Of a stretch of DNA of 64,000 nt, positions 1 to 9,028 are shown one piece after another. The notes below the pieces were generated by a model, which searched no databases, had not been told where the DNA came from, and worked only from the letters and a program-made list of their open reading frames with translations. Where the stretch lies: positions 124,001 to 188,000 of the forward strand of contig NZ_CAJZAH010000007.1 of assembly GCF_914271545.1 (NCBI RefSeq), written 5' to 3'. Both the position numbers and the translations under genes were made by a program. Every line of letters starts with the position of its first letter. The first letter of the stretch is position 1. Source of the stretch: Cupriavidus respiraculi. GTDB lineage: Bacteria; Pseudomonadota; Gammaproteobacteria; Burkholderiales; Burkholderiaceae.

Positions 1-205
1 CATCTCCAGCGCGCTGGGCGGCTTTCGCCCGATGACAACGGTCAGCCTGACCACCAACTTCATGCGCCCCGTGACCAGCGGCGACATGCTCGTGCAGGCC
101 ATCGTGCGGCGCCTGGGCAAGACCGTCGTGTTCGGCGAGATCGCGCTGCACGGCCCGGACGGCAAGCTCGCCGTGCAGGCCACCACCACGTACGCGCTGC
201 TGTGA
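1..205 (+). CDS. PaaI/hotdog-fold thioesterase, C-terminal fragment
   Basis: The last 67 codons of a gene that begins before the window, read in the frame starting at base 2 and ending in TGA at 203-205. The visible end has the pattern of PaaI-like hotdog-fold thioesterases: a 'TTNFMRP' strand, a second strand with 'IVRRLGKTVVFGEI', and a final strand 'LAVQATTTYALL'. Family members hydrolyse acyl-CoA thioesters in the cytoplasm, often in aromatic-acid or fatty-acid degradation. The catalytic Asp/Glu region lies upstream and cannot be seen, so substrate and activity cannot be judged. The stop overlaps the GTG start of the next gene by 4 bases (GTGA), so the two are probably translationally coupled in one operon. 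Confidence 0.7.
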   Translation, partial: ISSALGGFRPMTTVSLTTNFMRPVTSGDMLVQAIVRRLGKTVVFGEIALHGPDGKLAVQATTTYALL

Positions 206-1131
206 CGGCGGTCCTGGCTACCGACGGTTCCGCGAAGGCCGGGCAGGCGCGCGGTCCGTTCGACCAGATCGTGTTCGCCGGCGGCGGGAACCGCTGCTGG
301 TGGCAGGCCGGCTGGTGGGACGTGGTCGCGCCCGAGCTGGACCTGCGCCCGCGCATCATCACCGGCATCTCGGCCGGCGCCGCCACCGCGTGCATGATCT
401 ATACGCACGATGCGCGCGAGGTCATGTCGTACTACCACGGGGTGCTTGCCAACAATCGCCGCAACGCCTACTGGCGCAATCTGTTCGGCGACCAGCGTGT
501 GTTTCCCCACTACGGCATCTACCGCGCCGCGCTGCTGTCGATCCTGGGCGAGGGGCGGCTGGCGTTCCTGCAGGATGCGCCGGAAATCCGCATCGGCGTG
601 GCGCACATCCCGCGCTGGACCAGTCCGCGGCTGGCGGTGCTGGCCGGCCTGCTGGCCTACAACATCGATAAGCACCTGCTCAAGACGCTGCATCCGCGGT
701 TGGGGCGCCGGCTGGGCTTTCATCCCGAGTTCGTGCGCGCGCAGGATTGCGCCACGCCGGAACAGCTGGCCGACCTGCTGCTGCAGTCGTCCTCCACGCC
801 GCCCTTTACGCCGGTGCTGCGCCGCGATGGCCGCGCGGTGCTCGATGGCGGCCTGGTCGACAACATCCCCGTCGATGCGCTGGACCCGGACCCGGGCGAC
901 GTGCTGGTGCTGGTCACGCGCCGCTATCCGCGGCCGCCGCGCTTCGTGCTGCGCGAGGGCGGCCAGCGCCGGCTGTACCTGCAGCCCTCGCAGCGCGTGC
1001 CCATCTCCAGCTGGGACTACACGCGCCCCGCGGGCATGACCCAGGCGTACGACCTGGGCCGGCGCGACGGCGAGGCGTTCCTGCGCGACTGGCCCGGCAT
1101 CGCGGCACGAGAGCTCGGACCGCCGCCGTAA
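202..1131 (+). CDS. Patatin-like phospholipase family protein
   Basis: A 309-residue protein starting at GTG, overlapping the thioesterase stop by 4 bases. It has the patatin layout: a glycine-rich oxyanion loop (residues 26-37, FAGGGNRCWWQAG), the nucleophile elbow G-I-S-A-G with Ser57, and the catalytic Asp in D-G-G at about residue 215. Patatin-like proteins use this Ser-Asp dyad to hydrolyse acyl chains from lipids. No signal peptide or membrane helix is obvious, so it is probably cytoplasmic or peripherally membrane-bound. Coupling to a thioesterase suggests a role in acyl-chain turnover, but that is inference. The oxyanion loop reads GGGNRCWW rather than the common GGG-x-R/K-G, a slight departure. 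Start choice rests on the overlap. Confidence 0.85.
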   Translation: MTAVLATDGSAKAGQARGPFDQIVFAGGGNRCWWQAGWWDVVAPELDLRPRIITGISAGAATACMIYTHDAREVMSYYHGVLANNRRNAYWRNLFGDQRVFPHYGIYRAALLSILGEGRLAFLQDAPEIRIGVAHIPRWTSPRLAVLAGLLAYNIDKHLLKTLHPRLGRRLGFHPEFVRAQDCATPEQLADLLLQSSSTPPFTPVLRRDGRAVLDGGLVDNIPVDALDPDPGDVLVLVTRRYPRPPRFVLREGGQRRLYLQPSQRVPISSWDYTRPAGMTQAYDLGRRDGEAFLRDWPGIAARELGPPP

Positions 1132-1196
1132 GCACCGCGCGACGGCGGGCGCTTTGTTCGGATAACCCGCGGCGAAGGCCGCGACAGGAGGGACGA

Positions 1197-2651
1197 ATGA
1201 CGAAACGGCAAGCCGGAGTCCAGGGTGCGCGCAAGCGTGCGAGCAAGGTGTCGGCGGCACCGCCGGTGGAGCAGGTGCCGCGCGGCGGCTCGCGGCGCGC
1301 CGCGGGCGCGCCCCGGCAGGCGGACTTCGTCGTGGTCGGCGGCGGCTCGGCCGGCGTGGCCGCCGCGATCCGCGCCGCGTCGCACGGCGCCAGCGTGGCG
1401 CTGGTGGAGCGCGACGCGATCGGCGGCACTTGCGTGCATCGCGGCTGCGTGCCCAAGAAGCTGCTGTCCTATGGCGCCAACTGGGCCGCCGTGCTGTCGG
1501 GCTGCCTGTCGCACACCGGCGGCCGCGAAGACTGGAGCGACGCCATCGTGCGCGTCAACGCCGAGGTCGCGCGGCTTGCCGTGGTCTACCAGGAACGGCT
1601 GCAGCAAGCCGGCGTGCGCATGATCCGCGGCGAGGCGCGGCTGAGCGGCCCCGACACGGTGGCCATCGGCGCGCAGGCCATCCGCGCCCGCCGCATCCTG
1701 GTGGCCACCGGCTCGCGCCCGCGTCCGCTGCCGGTGCCCGGCGGCGAACTGGCGGCGACCTCCGACGACGTGTTCGGCTGGCAGAGCCTGCCGGCGTCGC
1801 TCGCCGTGATCGGCGGCGGCTATATCGCGGTGGAGCAGGCGTCCATCCTGTCGCGCTACGGGGTCAAGGTGGACATGCTGGTGCGCGAGGACCGGCTGCT
1901 GGAGAACTTCGACCGCGACCTGTCCACCGCGCTGGCCGAGGCACTCGCCGCCAAGGGCGTGCGCCTGCATTTCAACGCCGAGGTGGCGCTGCTGGACGAA
2001 GCCAACGGCGCGATCGAGGTCTGTTACCGGCAGGGCGGCGCCGCGCGCACGCACAGCCTGCGCGTGCAGGCGGCGCTGGCCGCCGTCGGCCGCGATCCGC
2101 ACTGGCGGGACCTGGGGCTGGAGGCGCTCGGCGTGCAGCAGGACGAGGAAGGCGGCATCCGCGTGGACCGGAATTTCCGCAGCGACGCGCGCACGGTCTA
2201 CGCCATCGGCGATGTCATCGACGGCCTGCACCTGACGCCCACCGCCATCGCGCAGGGCCGCTGGCTGGCCGACCGCCTGTTCGGCCGGCGCGGCGAGCGC
2301 GCCGATTTCGACCTGGTGCCCACCGCGGTGTTCTGCGATCCCGCCATCGGCACCGTCGGCATGAGCGAGGCGCAGGCGATTGCCGATGCCGGCAAGCCCG
2401 AACGCATCGCCACGCGCGTCAAGCGTTTCGTCTCGCTGGAGAACCGCTTCGCCGGCAGCACGCAGGCCTCGCTGGTCAAGCTGGTCTACAACGCGCGCAG
2501 CGGGCGCATCCTCGGCGCGCACCTGCTGGACAACGCCGCGCCGGAGATCGTGCAGTCGTTCGCGCTGGCGCTGCGGCTGGGGGCGCGCATGTCGCATCTG
2601 CAAACCACGGTGCAGCTGCATCCGACGGTCGCGGAGGAACTGTTCGGCTGA
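1197..2651 (+). CDS. gorA: Glutathione-disulfide reductase family flavoenzyme
   Basis: A 484-residue class I pyridine nucleotide-disulfide oxidoreductase. Visible features in order: FAD-binding GGGSAG at 48-53, redox-active disulfide in C79-V-H-R-G-C84-V-P-K (the pattern that separates glutathione reductase from mercuric or lipoamide relatives), an NADPH-binding GGGYIAVE near 240, the second FAD motif YAIGDV, and the C-terminal HP-T-V-A-E-E that supplies the catalytic His-Glu. It should reduce oxidised glutathione with NADPH in the cytoplasm. The ATG at 1197 is chosen for a strong AGGAGGG just upstream. About 42 Arg/Lys/Ala-rich residues precede the FAD domain, longer than the usual GorA start; there is no second good start, so the extension looks real but its role is unknown. 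Confidence 0.88.
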   Translation: MTKRQAGVQGARKRASKVSAAPPVEQVPRGGSRRAAGAPRQADFVVVGGGSAGVAAAIRAASHGASVALVERDAIGGTCVHRGCVPKKLLSYGANWAAVLSGCLSHTGGREDWSDAIVRVNAEVARLAVVYQERLQQAGVRMIRGEARLSGPDTVAIGAQAIRARRILVATGSRPRPLPVPGGELAATSDDVFGWQSLPASLAVIGGGYIAVEQASILSRYGVKVDMLVREDRLLENFDRDLSTALAEALAAKGVRLHFNAEVALLDEANGAIEVCYRQGGAARTHSLRVQAALAAVGRDPHWRDLGLEALGVQQDEEGGIRVDRNFRSDARTVYAIGDVIDGLHLTPTAIAQGRWLADRLFGRRGERADFDLVPTAVFCDPAIGTVGMSEAQAIADAGKPERIATRVKRFVSLENRFAGSTQASLVKLVYNARSGRILGAHLLDNAAPEIVQSFALALRLGARMSHLQTTVQLHPTVAEELFG

Positions 2652-2689
2652 GCCGGGAAGACGCTGGGGTCCCGCGTTCGCGGCAACGG

Positions 2690-2754
2690 CGGGGATACGG
2701 GGGGATACCGCGCGGGGGATACCGCGCGGGGGATTACCGCACGGGGATTAGCGC
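2690..2754. repeat. Tandem imperfect GGGGATACCGCGC repeats
   Basis: Four to five head-to-tail imperfect copies of a 13-15 base unit (GGGGATACCGCGC with variants GATACGG, GATTACCGCAC, GATTAGCGCG) fill the gap between the convergent gorA and ChaN-like genes. The same 14-mer core recurs at 44312-44325 between HU and the DUF2272 gene. Confidence 0.75.
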
Positions 2755-3590
2755 GTGCGCGGCTTCGCGTCCTTGCAGGGATCGGCGCGCTCGACCGGCC
2801 GCACCAGCACGACCTTGTCGTAGGCGCCGGCTTCGTCCGGCGCCGCCGCTTCGAGATAGCCCACCGAGAACACCTCGGCCGGCTTGGCGCCGAGCCAGTG
2901 CGGCACGCCGATGTCCTCGCGCACATGCCCGTTGCCCGCGAGCAGCACCACGCCGTGCTCGGCATGCGCGCGCAGCGCGGCGGCCATCACGGCATCGCGC
3001 GCCGCCTGCGCGTTCAGCATGCCAGGCAGCATGGCGGCAGGGAAATGCCCGCAGTGGCCGCGCTCGAGCACCGCCGTCTGCGTCGCGGCGAGCGCGGGCG
3101 GCAGCGGCCGCGCCAGCCCCAGCCGTTCGCGCTCGGCCTCGCTGAACACCCCGGCCCCGCGCATTACGCCGCGCGCGTCCTCGCGCGACAGGTTGGCCGC
3201 GACCAGCGGCAGGTCGTGGCGCAGCGCCAGCGCCACCACGGGCCGGTACAGCGACCAGTCCCATCCCTTGGTCCCGGCCTGCGCGATCAGGTAGTCCGCA
3301 TCGCCGGGCCGCTCGCGCCGCGCGCGGTCGATATCGGCCTGCCGTTCGCGGTCGAACTGCTCCATCGCGATGGCCGGACGCCAGCCGGCGTCGATGGCAT
3401 GCGCAAGCGATGCGAGCCGGCGCCGGTGCGCCTCCGGGTTGTCGTGTACCTCGCCAAGCAGCACATAGCGATAGGCGGCGAGCTGGTGGATTTCGCCTTC
3501 GGACTCATGGGGCGCGCCCGCGCACCCGGCCAGCGCAAAAGGCACGGCAAGCGCGGCGGCGAGAGCCGCGGCGCGCGCCGTGGTGAGCAT
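2748..3590 (-). CDS. ChaN-like haem-uptake-family lipoprotein
   Basis: A 280-residue predicted lipoprotein of the ChaN/Tiki-related (haem-binding uptake) family. It begins with a signal peptide ending in the lipobox L-A-G-C23, followed by the family hallmark LLGEVHDN at 44-51, and a later 'LAGNGHVREDIG' segment. ChaN proteins are envelope lipoproteins reported to bind haem; some relatives are metal-dependent peptidases. The ATG at 3590 is preferred because it places the lipoprotein signal correctly and lies just after the stop of the RND pump gene (TGA 3595-3597). Upstream ATG codons overlap the pump gene. It is the third gene of the efflux operon, in the place where an outer-membrane channel gene would be expected. 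The 3' end runs into a tandem repeat. Confidence 0.83.
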   Translation of the reverse strand: MLTTARAAALAAALAVPFALAGCAGAPHESEGEIHQLAAYRYVLLGEVHDNPEAHRRRLASLAHAIDAGWRPAIAMEQFDRERQADIDRARRERPGDADYLIAQAGTKGWDWSLYRPVVALALRHDLPLVAANLSREDARGVMRGAGVFSEAERERLGLARPLPPALAATQTAVLERGHCGHFPAAMLPGMLNAQAARDAVMAAALRAHAEHGVVLLAGNGHVREDIGVPHWLGAKPAEVFSVGYLEAAAPDEAGAYDKVVLVRPVERADPCKDAKPRTR

Positions 3591-3594
3591 GATG

Positions 3595-6500
3595 TCAGCG
3601 GCCCGCATTGGCCTCCACGGTCTGGGGAATCCGGTTGCCATCGGCGTCGATCTGCATCGGGCCGGTGCCCGAAAAGCGGTCCAGCGCGAGATAGATCACC
3701 GGCGTGATGAACAGCGTGATCACCTGGGAGAACAGCAGCCCGCCGACGACCGCCAGGCCCAGCGGCTGGCGCAGCTCGGCGCCCGCGCCCAGCCCCAGCG
3801 CGATGGGCAGCGCGCCCATCACGGCGGCGAGCGTGGTCATCATGATCGGCCGGAAGCGCAGCAGGCACGCCTGGCGGATCGCGCGAGCCGGGGTCATGCC
3901 CTCGTCGCGCTGCGCCGCGAGCGCGAAGTCGATCATCATGATGGCGTTCTTCTTGACGATGCCGATCAGCATCAGCACGCCGATCATCGCGATCAGCGAC
4001 AGCTCGACGCGGAAGATGAACAGCGTCAGCAGCGCGCCGATGGCCGCCGACGGCAGCCCCGCGAGGATGGTCAGCGGGTGGATGTAGCTCTCGTACAGCA
4101 CGCCCAGCAGCACGTAGATCACCGCGATGGCCGCCACCAGCAGCACGATCTGCGTCGCCTGCGACGACTGGAACACCGCGGCATCGCCACCCCAGCTGGT
4201 GAAGATGGCCTGCGGCATGGCGATCTCCTGCTTGAAGCGGTCGATGCGGGCCGAGGCGTCGCCCAGCGCCGCGCCCGGGGCGAGGTTGAACGACACCGTG
4301 ACCGACGGCAGCTGCCCCTGGTGGTTGACCGCGATCGGCCCCACGCGGCGCTCGGTGGTCGCGAACGCCGACAGCGGCACCATCTGGCCGGTGCGGCTGC
4401 GCACATAGAGCTTGGCGAAGGCGGTCTCGTCGATGCGATCGATATCGGCCGCCTGCAGGATCACGTAGTAGCTGTCGATCGGCGTGTAGATCGTCGACAC
4501 CTGGCGCTCGCCGAAGGCGGAATAGAGCGCGGTGCGCACGTCCTGCATCTGCACCCCGAGCGCGTTGGCCTTGTCGCGGTCGATGGCCAGGTGGGCCTCC
4601 AGGCCCGACTGCTGCGAGTCGCTGGTCACGTCGCGGAAGACCGGATCGGCGCGCATCTTCGCCATCAGCTTGTCCGAGCTGTCCTGCAGCGTATCGGCCT
4701 GCACGCTCTGCATGGTGTACTGGTAGCGGCTCTTGCTGACGCGCCCGCCCAACTGCAGGTTCTGCACCGGACGGAAATACACCGCCAGCCCCGGCATGCC
4801 GGAGACATCCTTGCGCAGCGACTCCACCACCTGCGCCATCTTGGGCCGCTCGCCCTGCGGCTTCAGTTCGATGAACATGCGGCCGGTGTTGATGGCGGGC
4901 GACGGGCCGCCGCCGATCGACACCACGATGCTCTTGACCGCCGGGTTGGCCCGCATGCGGTCCGAGGCCTCGCGCATGCGCGCGGCCATGGCGTCGAAGG
5001 AAATATCCTGCGGGCCTTCGGCGTTGACCTGGATCTGCCCGATGTCCTCTTCCGGGAAGAAGCCCTTCGGGATCACGGCGAACAGCACGCCGGTCAGCAC
5101 GAACGTCAGACCCGCCACGCCCAGCACGAACTTGCGGTGCGCCAGGCACCAGTCCAGCCCGCGCGCATAGCGGTGCAGCGTGAATTCGAACAGGTTCTCG
5201 AACCACTGCGTCGAGCGCAGGCCCCAGCTCTGCTTCTGCGGATGGCGCGGCGCGTGGGCGGCATGCGCCGGCGCGTCGCCATAGGCGTGCTGCGACTCGT
5301 CCACCGGCACGTTGTCGGCCGACAGGAAGCGGGCGCACAGCATCGGGATCAGCGTCAGCGACACGATGGCCGACACCAGGATGGCCAGCGACACCACCGC
5401 GGCGAACTCGTGGAACAGCAGCCCGATCACGCCGGGCATGAAGAAGATCGGGATGAACACCGCCACCAGCGAGATCGAGATCGACACAATGGTGAAACCC
5501 ATCTCGCGCGAGCCGACCAGCGCCGCCTTCAGCGGCGGCACGCCGTTCTCGATATGGCGGACGATGTTCTCCAGCATGACGATGGCGTCGTCCACCACCA
5601 GGCCCACGGCCAGCGTGATGGCCAGCAGCGAGACGTTGTCCAGGCTGTAGCCGAAGGCCTTCATCAGCGCGACCGTGCCGATCAGCGAGATCGGCAGCGA
5701 CACGGTGGGAATCAGCGTGGCGGCGGCGCGGCGCAGGAACAGGAAGATCACCATCACCACCAGCGCCGCGGTCAGCGCCAGCGTGAGCTGCACGTCGTGG
5801 ATGGATTCGCGCACCGAGCGCGAGCGGTCGTTGACCACGGTGACGTTGACCGAGCCGGGCATCTGCTGGATTAGCCGCGGCAGCGCCGCGCGCACCGCGT
5901 CGACCACCGCTACCGTATTGGCGTCGGGCTGGCGCTGCACGGCGAGCACGATGGAGCGCTCGCCGTTGAGCCAGCTGCCGGTCTTGAGCGTCTCGACGCT
6001 GTCCTCGACCTCGGCCACGTCCGAGAGCCGCACCAGCGCGCCGTTGGGCTGGCTGGCCACGATGATGTTGCGGAAGGCGTCGGCGTCGGCGAGCTGCCGA
6101 TTGGCCTGGATGGTCAGCGTCTGGCGCTGGCCGTCCAGCGTGCCCACGGGCGTGTTGGTGTTGGCGCGGTTGAGCGCCGCGGCCAGTTCGTCGAGCGTGA
6201 GCCCGCGCGCCGCCAGCGCGTCGGGGTGCGCGCGTACCCGCACCGCGAAGCGCTTCTGCCCGAAGATCTGCACCTGCGCCACGCCGGGCAGGGTGGCGAT
6301 GGTGGGCGAGATCAGGTTGTCGCCGAACGCATTGAGTTCGGCCAGGCTCATCGCCGGCGAGTTGATCGCCAGCAGGATCACCGCCGCGTCGGCCGGATTG
6401 ACCTTGCGGTACGACGGCGGCACCGTCATCTCGGTGGGCAGCTGGCGCTGCGCGCGGAACAGCGCCGACTGCACGTCCACCGCGGCCGCGTCGATGTCGC

Positions 6501-6795
6501 GGTCGTTGTTGAACTCGATCGTGATGCTGGAATTGCCCAGCGTATTGGACGAGCTGATGACCGACACGCCCGGGATGGTGGCGAACTGCTTCTCCAGCGT
6601 GGTCGCCACCGACGCGGCCATGGTCTCGGGGCTCGCCCCGGGCAGCGTCGCGGTGACCTGGATCACCGGCGAGTTGAAGCTGGGCAGCGCCGCGATCGGG
6701 ATGGTCGGGTACAGCACGATGCCGGTCACCACCAGTGCCAGGCACAGCAGCACCGTCATGACCGGACGGCGGATACAGAGTTCGGAGAGCGTCAT
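3595..6795 (-). CDS. RND multidrug efflux permease (MdtB/MdtC-like)
   Basis: A 1066-residue inner-membrane pump of the hydrophobe/amphiphile efflux RND family, the normal length for AcrB/MdtBC proteins. It starts MTLSELCIRRPVMT, the typical N-terminal helix, and has the transmembrane-4 signature with adjacent acidic residues (GLVVDDAIVMLEN) needed for proton coupling, and the second half repeat (GIVKKNAIMMIDFA). It should export drugs, bile-salt-like or organic compounds in exchange for protons, together with the fusion protein encoded 3 bases upstream. The sequence resembles MdtC/MuxB more than AcrB, but there is only one pump gene here instead of the MdtB-MdtC pair. No outer-membrane factor gene is in the operon. 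Substrates cannot be inferred from the sequence. Confidence 0.93.
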   Translation of the reverse strand: MTLSELCIRRPVMTVLLCLALVVTGIVLYPTIPIAALPSFNSPVIQVTATLPGASPETMAASVATTLEKQFATIPGVSVISSSNTLGNSSITIEFNNDRDIDAAAVDVQSALFRAQRQLPTEMTVPPSYRKVNPADAAVILLAINSPAMSLAELNAFGDNLISPTIATLPGVAQVQIFGQKRFAVRVRAHPDALAARGLTLDELAAALNRANTNTPVGTLDGQRQTLTIQANRQLADADAFRNIIVASQPNGALVRLSDVAEVEDSVETLKTGSWLNGERSIVLAVQRQPDANTVAVVDAVRAALPRLIQQMPGSVNVTVVNDRSRSVRESIHDVQLTLALTAALVVMVIFLFLRRAAATLIPTVSLPISLIGTVALMKAFGYSLDNVSLLAITLAVGLVVDDAIVMLENIVRHIENGVPPLKAALVGSREMGFTIVSISISLVAVFIPIFFMPGVIGLLFHEFAAVVSLAILVSAIVSLTLIPMLCARFLSADNVPVDESQHAYGDAPAHAAHAPRHPQKQSWGLRSTQWFENLFEFTLHRYARGLDWCLAHRKFVLGVAGLTFVLTGVLFAVIPKGFFPEEDIGQIQVNAEGPQDISFDAMAARMREASDRMRANPAVKSIVVSIGGGPSPAINTGRMFIELKPQGERPKMAQVVESLRKDVSGMPGLAVYFRPVQNLQLGGRVSKSRYQYTMQSVQADTLQDSSDKLMAKMRADPVFRDVTSDSQQSGLEAHLAIDRDKANALGVQMQDVRTALYSAFGERQVSTIYTPIDSYYVILQAADIDRIDETAFAKLYVRSRTGQMVPLSAFATTERRVGPIAVNHQGQLPSVTVSFNLAPGAALGDASARIDRFKQEIAMPQAIFTSWGGDAAVFQSSQATQIVLLVAAIAVIYVLLGVLYESYIHPLTILAGLPSAAIGALLTLFIFRVELSLIAMIGVLMLIGIVKKNAIMMIDFALAAQRDEGMTPARAIRQACLLRFRPIMMTTLAAVMGALPIALGLGAGAELRQPLGLAVVGGLLFSQVITLFITPVIYLALDRFSGTGPMQIDADGNRIPQTVEANAGR

Positions 6796-6798
6796 GGC

Positions 6799-8028
6799 TC
6801 AGTGCTTCCCGGCTGCGCCCGCGGGGGCGGCCTTGGGCTGCGCGGTCGGCGCCTCGCGCACCGTCACGCCCGGGCGCAGGTTCTGCACGCCCTCGACCAC
6901 CACGCGGGTGCCGGGGCCGATGCCCTCGACCACCGCCGCGGCCGCGGTGCTGGCCAGCAGTTGCACCGGCATCGCGCGGACCGTGTTGTCCGGCTGCACC
7001 GCATAGACGAAGCGGCCTTCGGGTCCGGTGACCACGGCCTGCGGCGGCACCGACAGCGCGCCCTTGAGCGTCTGCACCACGGCCTCGACATTGGCGTAGG
7101 TGCCGGGCCACAGCCGCTGCTCCTCGTTGTCGAACTGAGCCTTCACGCGGATCGTGCCGTACTGCGGATCGACGGTGTTGTCGACGAAGGTGATGCGGCC
7201 CTGCACCGGCTCCTTGCTGCCGTCGTTGGGCAGCGCCGTCACCGGCACGGGTCCGGCCCGCAGCGCGTCGCGCAGCGCGGCCAGCTGGCGCTCGGGCAGG
7301 GTGAAGGTCACGGCGATGGGCTGGATCTGCGCGATGGTGACCATCGGCGTGGCGGTGGTCGGCGTGACCAGCGAGCCGGGGAAGACGTTGATGGCGCCGG
7401 TGCGCCCGGCGATGGTGGCGCGCAGCGCGCCGTAGCTGACCGCCACGCGGCTTGCCTCGATCGCGGCCTGGTCGGCCCGCACGGTGGCGACCAGCGCATC
7501 GACCTTGGCCTGCGCGGTGTCGACCGCGCTCTTCGAGATGAAATTGCGCTCCAGCAGTTCGTTGCTGCGGGACAACGCCCGGCGCGCGTCGGTCAGGTCG
7601 GCCTGGTCGCGCAGCAGCTGGGCCTGCGCGCGCGCCAGGTTGGCCTCGTCCATGCGGGTGTCCAGCGAAAACAGCAGGTCGCCCGGCTTGACCGTCTGCC
7701 CTTCCTTGATATGCACGGTACGGATGGTGCTGGAAACCTGGGGGCGCACTTCGACCGTGGACAGCGCGGTCACGTTGCCGTTGACGCTGACGCGCAGCGG
7801 CACGTCGCCCTGCTGCGCCACCGCGGTGGTGACGACCACGGCCGCCGGTGCCTTGGCCTGCGGCTTGGGGGCGAACCACGCCTTCCAGCCGTACCAGCCG
7901 CCCACCGCCAGCAACAGCACCACCACCACCGTCAGCCATGGCGACACGCGCCTGCTGCCCATGCCCATGGCCGGACTCCAGCTACCGTCGACAAAGCCGC
8001 TGGCCTGGTCGATTCCCTTCGATTTCAT
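6799..8028 (-). CDS. RND efflux membrane fusion protein (MdtA-like)
   Basis: A 409-residue periplasmic adaptor. One membrane anchor lies at about residues 30-50, followed by a barrel-sandwich/lipoyl segment (VEVRPQVSSTIRTVHIKEGQ), an alpha-hairpin (TRMDEANLARAQAQLLRDQ onward), and the beta-barrel and membrane-proximal domains. It links the inner-membrane RND pump (next gene, gap 3 bases) to an outer-membrane channel. I chose ATG 8028 (MKSKGIDQ); an in-frame ATG at 8040 follows a GGAGGGA by only a couple of bases and is the alternative. The 280-base gap upstream is the likely operon promoter region. The protein ends in an Ala/Pro/Lys-rich tail that looks non-essential. Confidence 0.92.
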   Translation of the reverse strand: MKSKGIDQASGFVDGSWSPAMGMGSRRVSPWLTVVVVLLLAVGGWYGWKAWFAPKPQAKAPAAVVVTTAVAQQGDVPLRVSVNGNVTALSTVEVRPQVSSTIRTVHIKEGQTVKPGDLLFSLDTRMDEANLARAQAQLLRDQADLTDARRALSRSNELLERNFISKSAVDTAQAKVDALVATVRADQAAIEASRVAVSYGALRATIAGRTGAINVFPGSLVTPTTATPMVTIAQIQPIAVTFTLPERQLAALRDALRAGPVPVTALPNDGSKEPVQGRITFVDNTVDPQYGTIRVKAQFDNEEQRLWPGTYANVEAVVQTLKGALSVPPQAVVTGPEGRFVYAVQPDNTVRAMPVQLLASTAAAAVVEGIGPGTRVVVEGVQNLRPGVTVREAPTAQPKAAPAGAAGKH

Positions 8029-8196
8029 GATGAACCCCATTCCCTCCGCGCCTCTCGCGCGCCTCCTGCGCTCGTTCCCGCCGCGCTCCCCGTCGTGATT
8101 CCTGCATGCCGGCCCGCCCTCTGAGGAGCGTGGCCGCCGCGGCATCCCCGTGGTAACAGGCGCAAGCCATGGCTGGCAAGCATTGTTTCCATGCCC

Positions 8197-8214
8197 TTGT
8201 TTACAAGCCATTAC
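8197..8214. promoter_or_regulatory. Dyad TTGTTTACAAG-type site upstream of the efflux operon
   Basis: Within the gap between the MFP gene and the MOSC gene there is an interrupted palindrome CTTGTTTACAAG. It lies about 170 bases upstream of the fusion-protein start on the minus strand and could be an operator. No regulator gene is adjacent, so this is only a candidate. Confidence 0.3.
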
Positions 8215-8306
8215 AGAAAGGGGGGCCGCCTTGTATCAGGCACCAAACATTAGCAGAAAGCGCGCCAGGGACGCTACGGGCGTGCACCCCCGCCCCGGCG
8301 CGGAGG

Positions 8307-8999
8307 CTAGCCGAGGCGCTTGTCGCGCTGGCGCTGGTTCAGGCTGTCGATGGCAACCTCGCGCGGGCCGGGCTCCAGGACCACGGTGTCGCCCGCGCGG
8401 ATCTCGCCGGGGCGGACCACGCTGAGGTAGACCCCGGAGTGGCCGGTGCGCACCATGTCCCTGACCGCCTGCGGGTATCCCATCACGGCGTTGAACTTGT
8501 GACAGGGCTTGCGCGGCGACTCCACGCGCAGCGTCACGCGGCCGATCACCAGCCGGTCGCCGACCCACAGGTCGCGCTCCAGCAGCCCTTCGAGCGTCAG
8601 GTTTTCCCCCATCGCGCCGAAGGACAGGGGCCGGCCCGCATCGGGCAGCCCGACCTCGCGCCGGCGCTGGTTCCAGCCCGCGTAGTGTTCGAGAGGATAG
8701 GCGTAGACGGCCTTGAGCGGCCCGCCGTGGACGCTGCGGTCGGCCTGCTCGTCGCCGGACACGCCGGACGGCCGCACCTGCACCCACAGCGGATGGGCCA
8801 GCGTGCTGACCGGATGCTTGCGGATGCCGGACTGCACCACGGCTTCCCGGCCGGCGCCGGCCACCACCAGGGGCACCGGCTTGCCGATGCTGACCGCCAG
8901 CACGCGGCCGGTGGCGGTGGCCGGGCTCGCTTGGCCGTGCCGTTCCCGTTCCGCTTCCTGTTCCGCTTCCCGTTCCACTACCTGCTGATCCCGCATCAT
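8307..8999 (-). CDS. MOSC domain-containing protein (YiiM-like)
   Basis: A 230-residue MOSC-domain protein. Visible are the 'SGIRKHPV' strand, the 'DRSVHGGPLKAVYAYP' region, 'GAMGENLTLEGL', and the conserved Cys166 in SPRKPCHKF, which in MOSC proteins is the proposed sulfur/molybdenum-cofactor ligand. YiiM in E. coli takes part in reductive detoxification of N-hydroxylated compounds using Moco; that function may apply here. The first 25 residues are Glu/Arg/Gln-rich and low in complexity. Two consecutive ATG codons (8999 and 8996) follow a GGGGGAG; either may be used. It is transcribed alone, downstream of an MFS gene on the same strand, with only about 30 bases between them. Confidence 0.88.
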   Translation of the reverse strand: MMRDQQVVEREAEQEAERERHGQASPATATGRVLAVSIGKPVPLVVAGAGREAVVQSGIRKHPVSTLAHPLWVQVRPSGVSGDEQADRSVHGGPLKAVYAYPLEHYAGWNQRRREVGLPDAGRPLSFGAMGENLTLEGLLERDLWVGDRLVIGRVTLRVESPRKPCHKFNAVMGYPQAVRDMVRTGHSGVYLSVVRPGEIRAGDTVVLEPGPREVAIDSLNQRQRDKRLG

Positions 9000-9028
9000 G
9001 GCGCTCCCCCGGTATGGTTGGATGGCCC

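Noticed and set aside
3287-7939. A 1550-codon open frame on the minus strand
   Set aside because: It is out of frame with the RND pump and fusion protein on the same strand, which have strong family matches; GC-rich DNA keeps shadow frames open.
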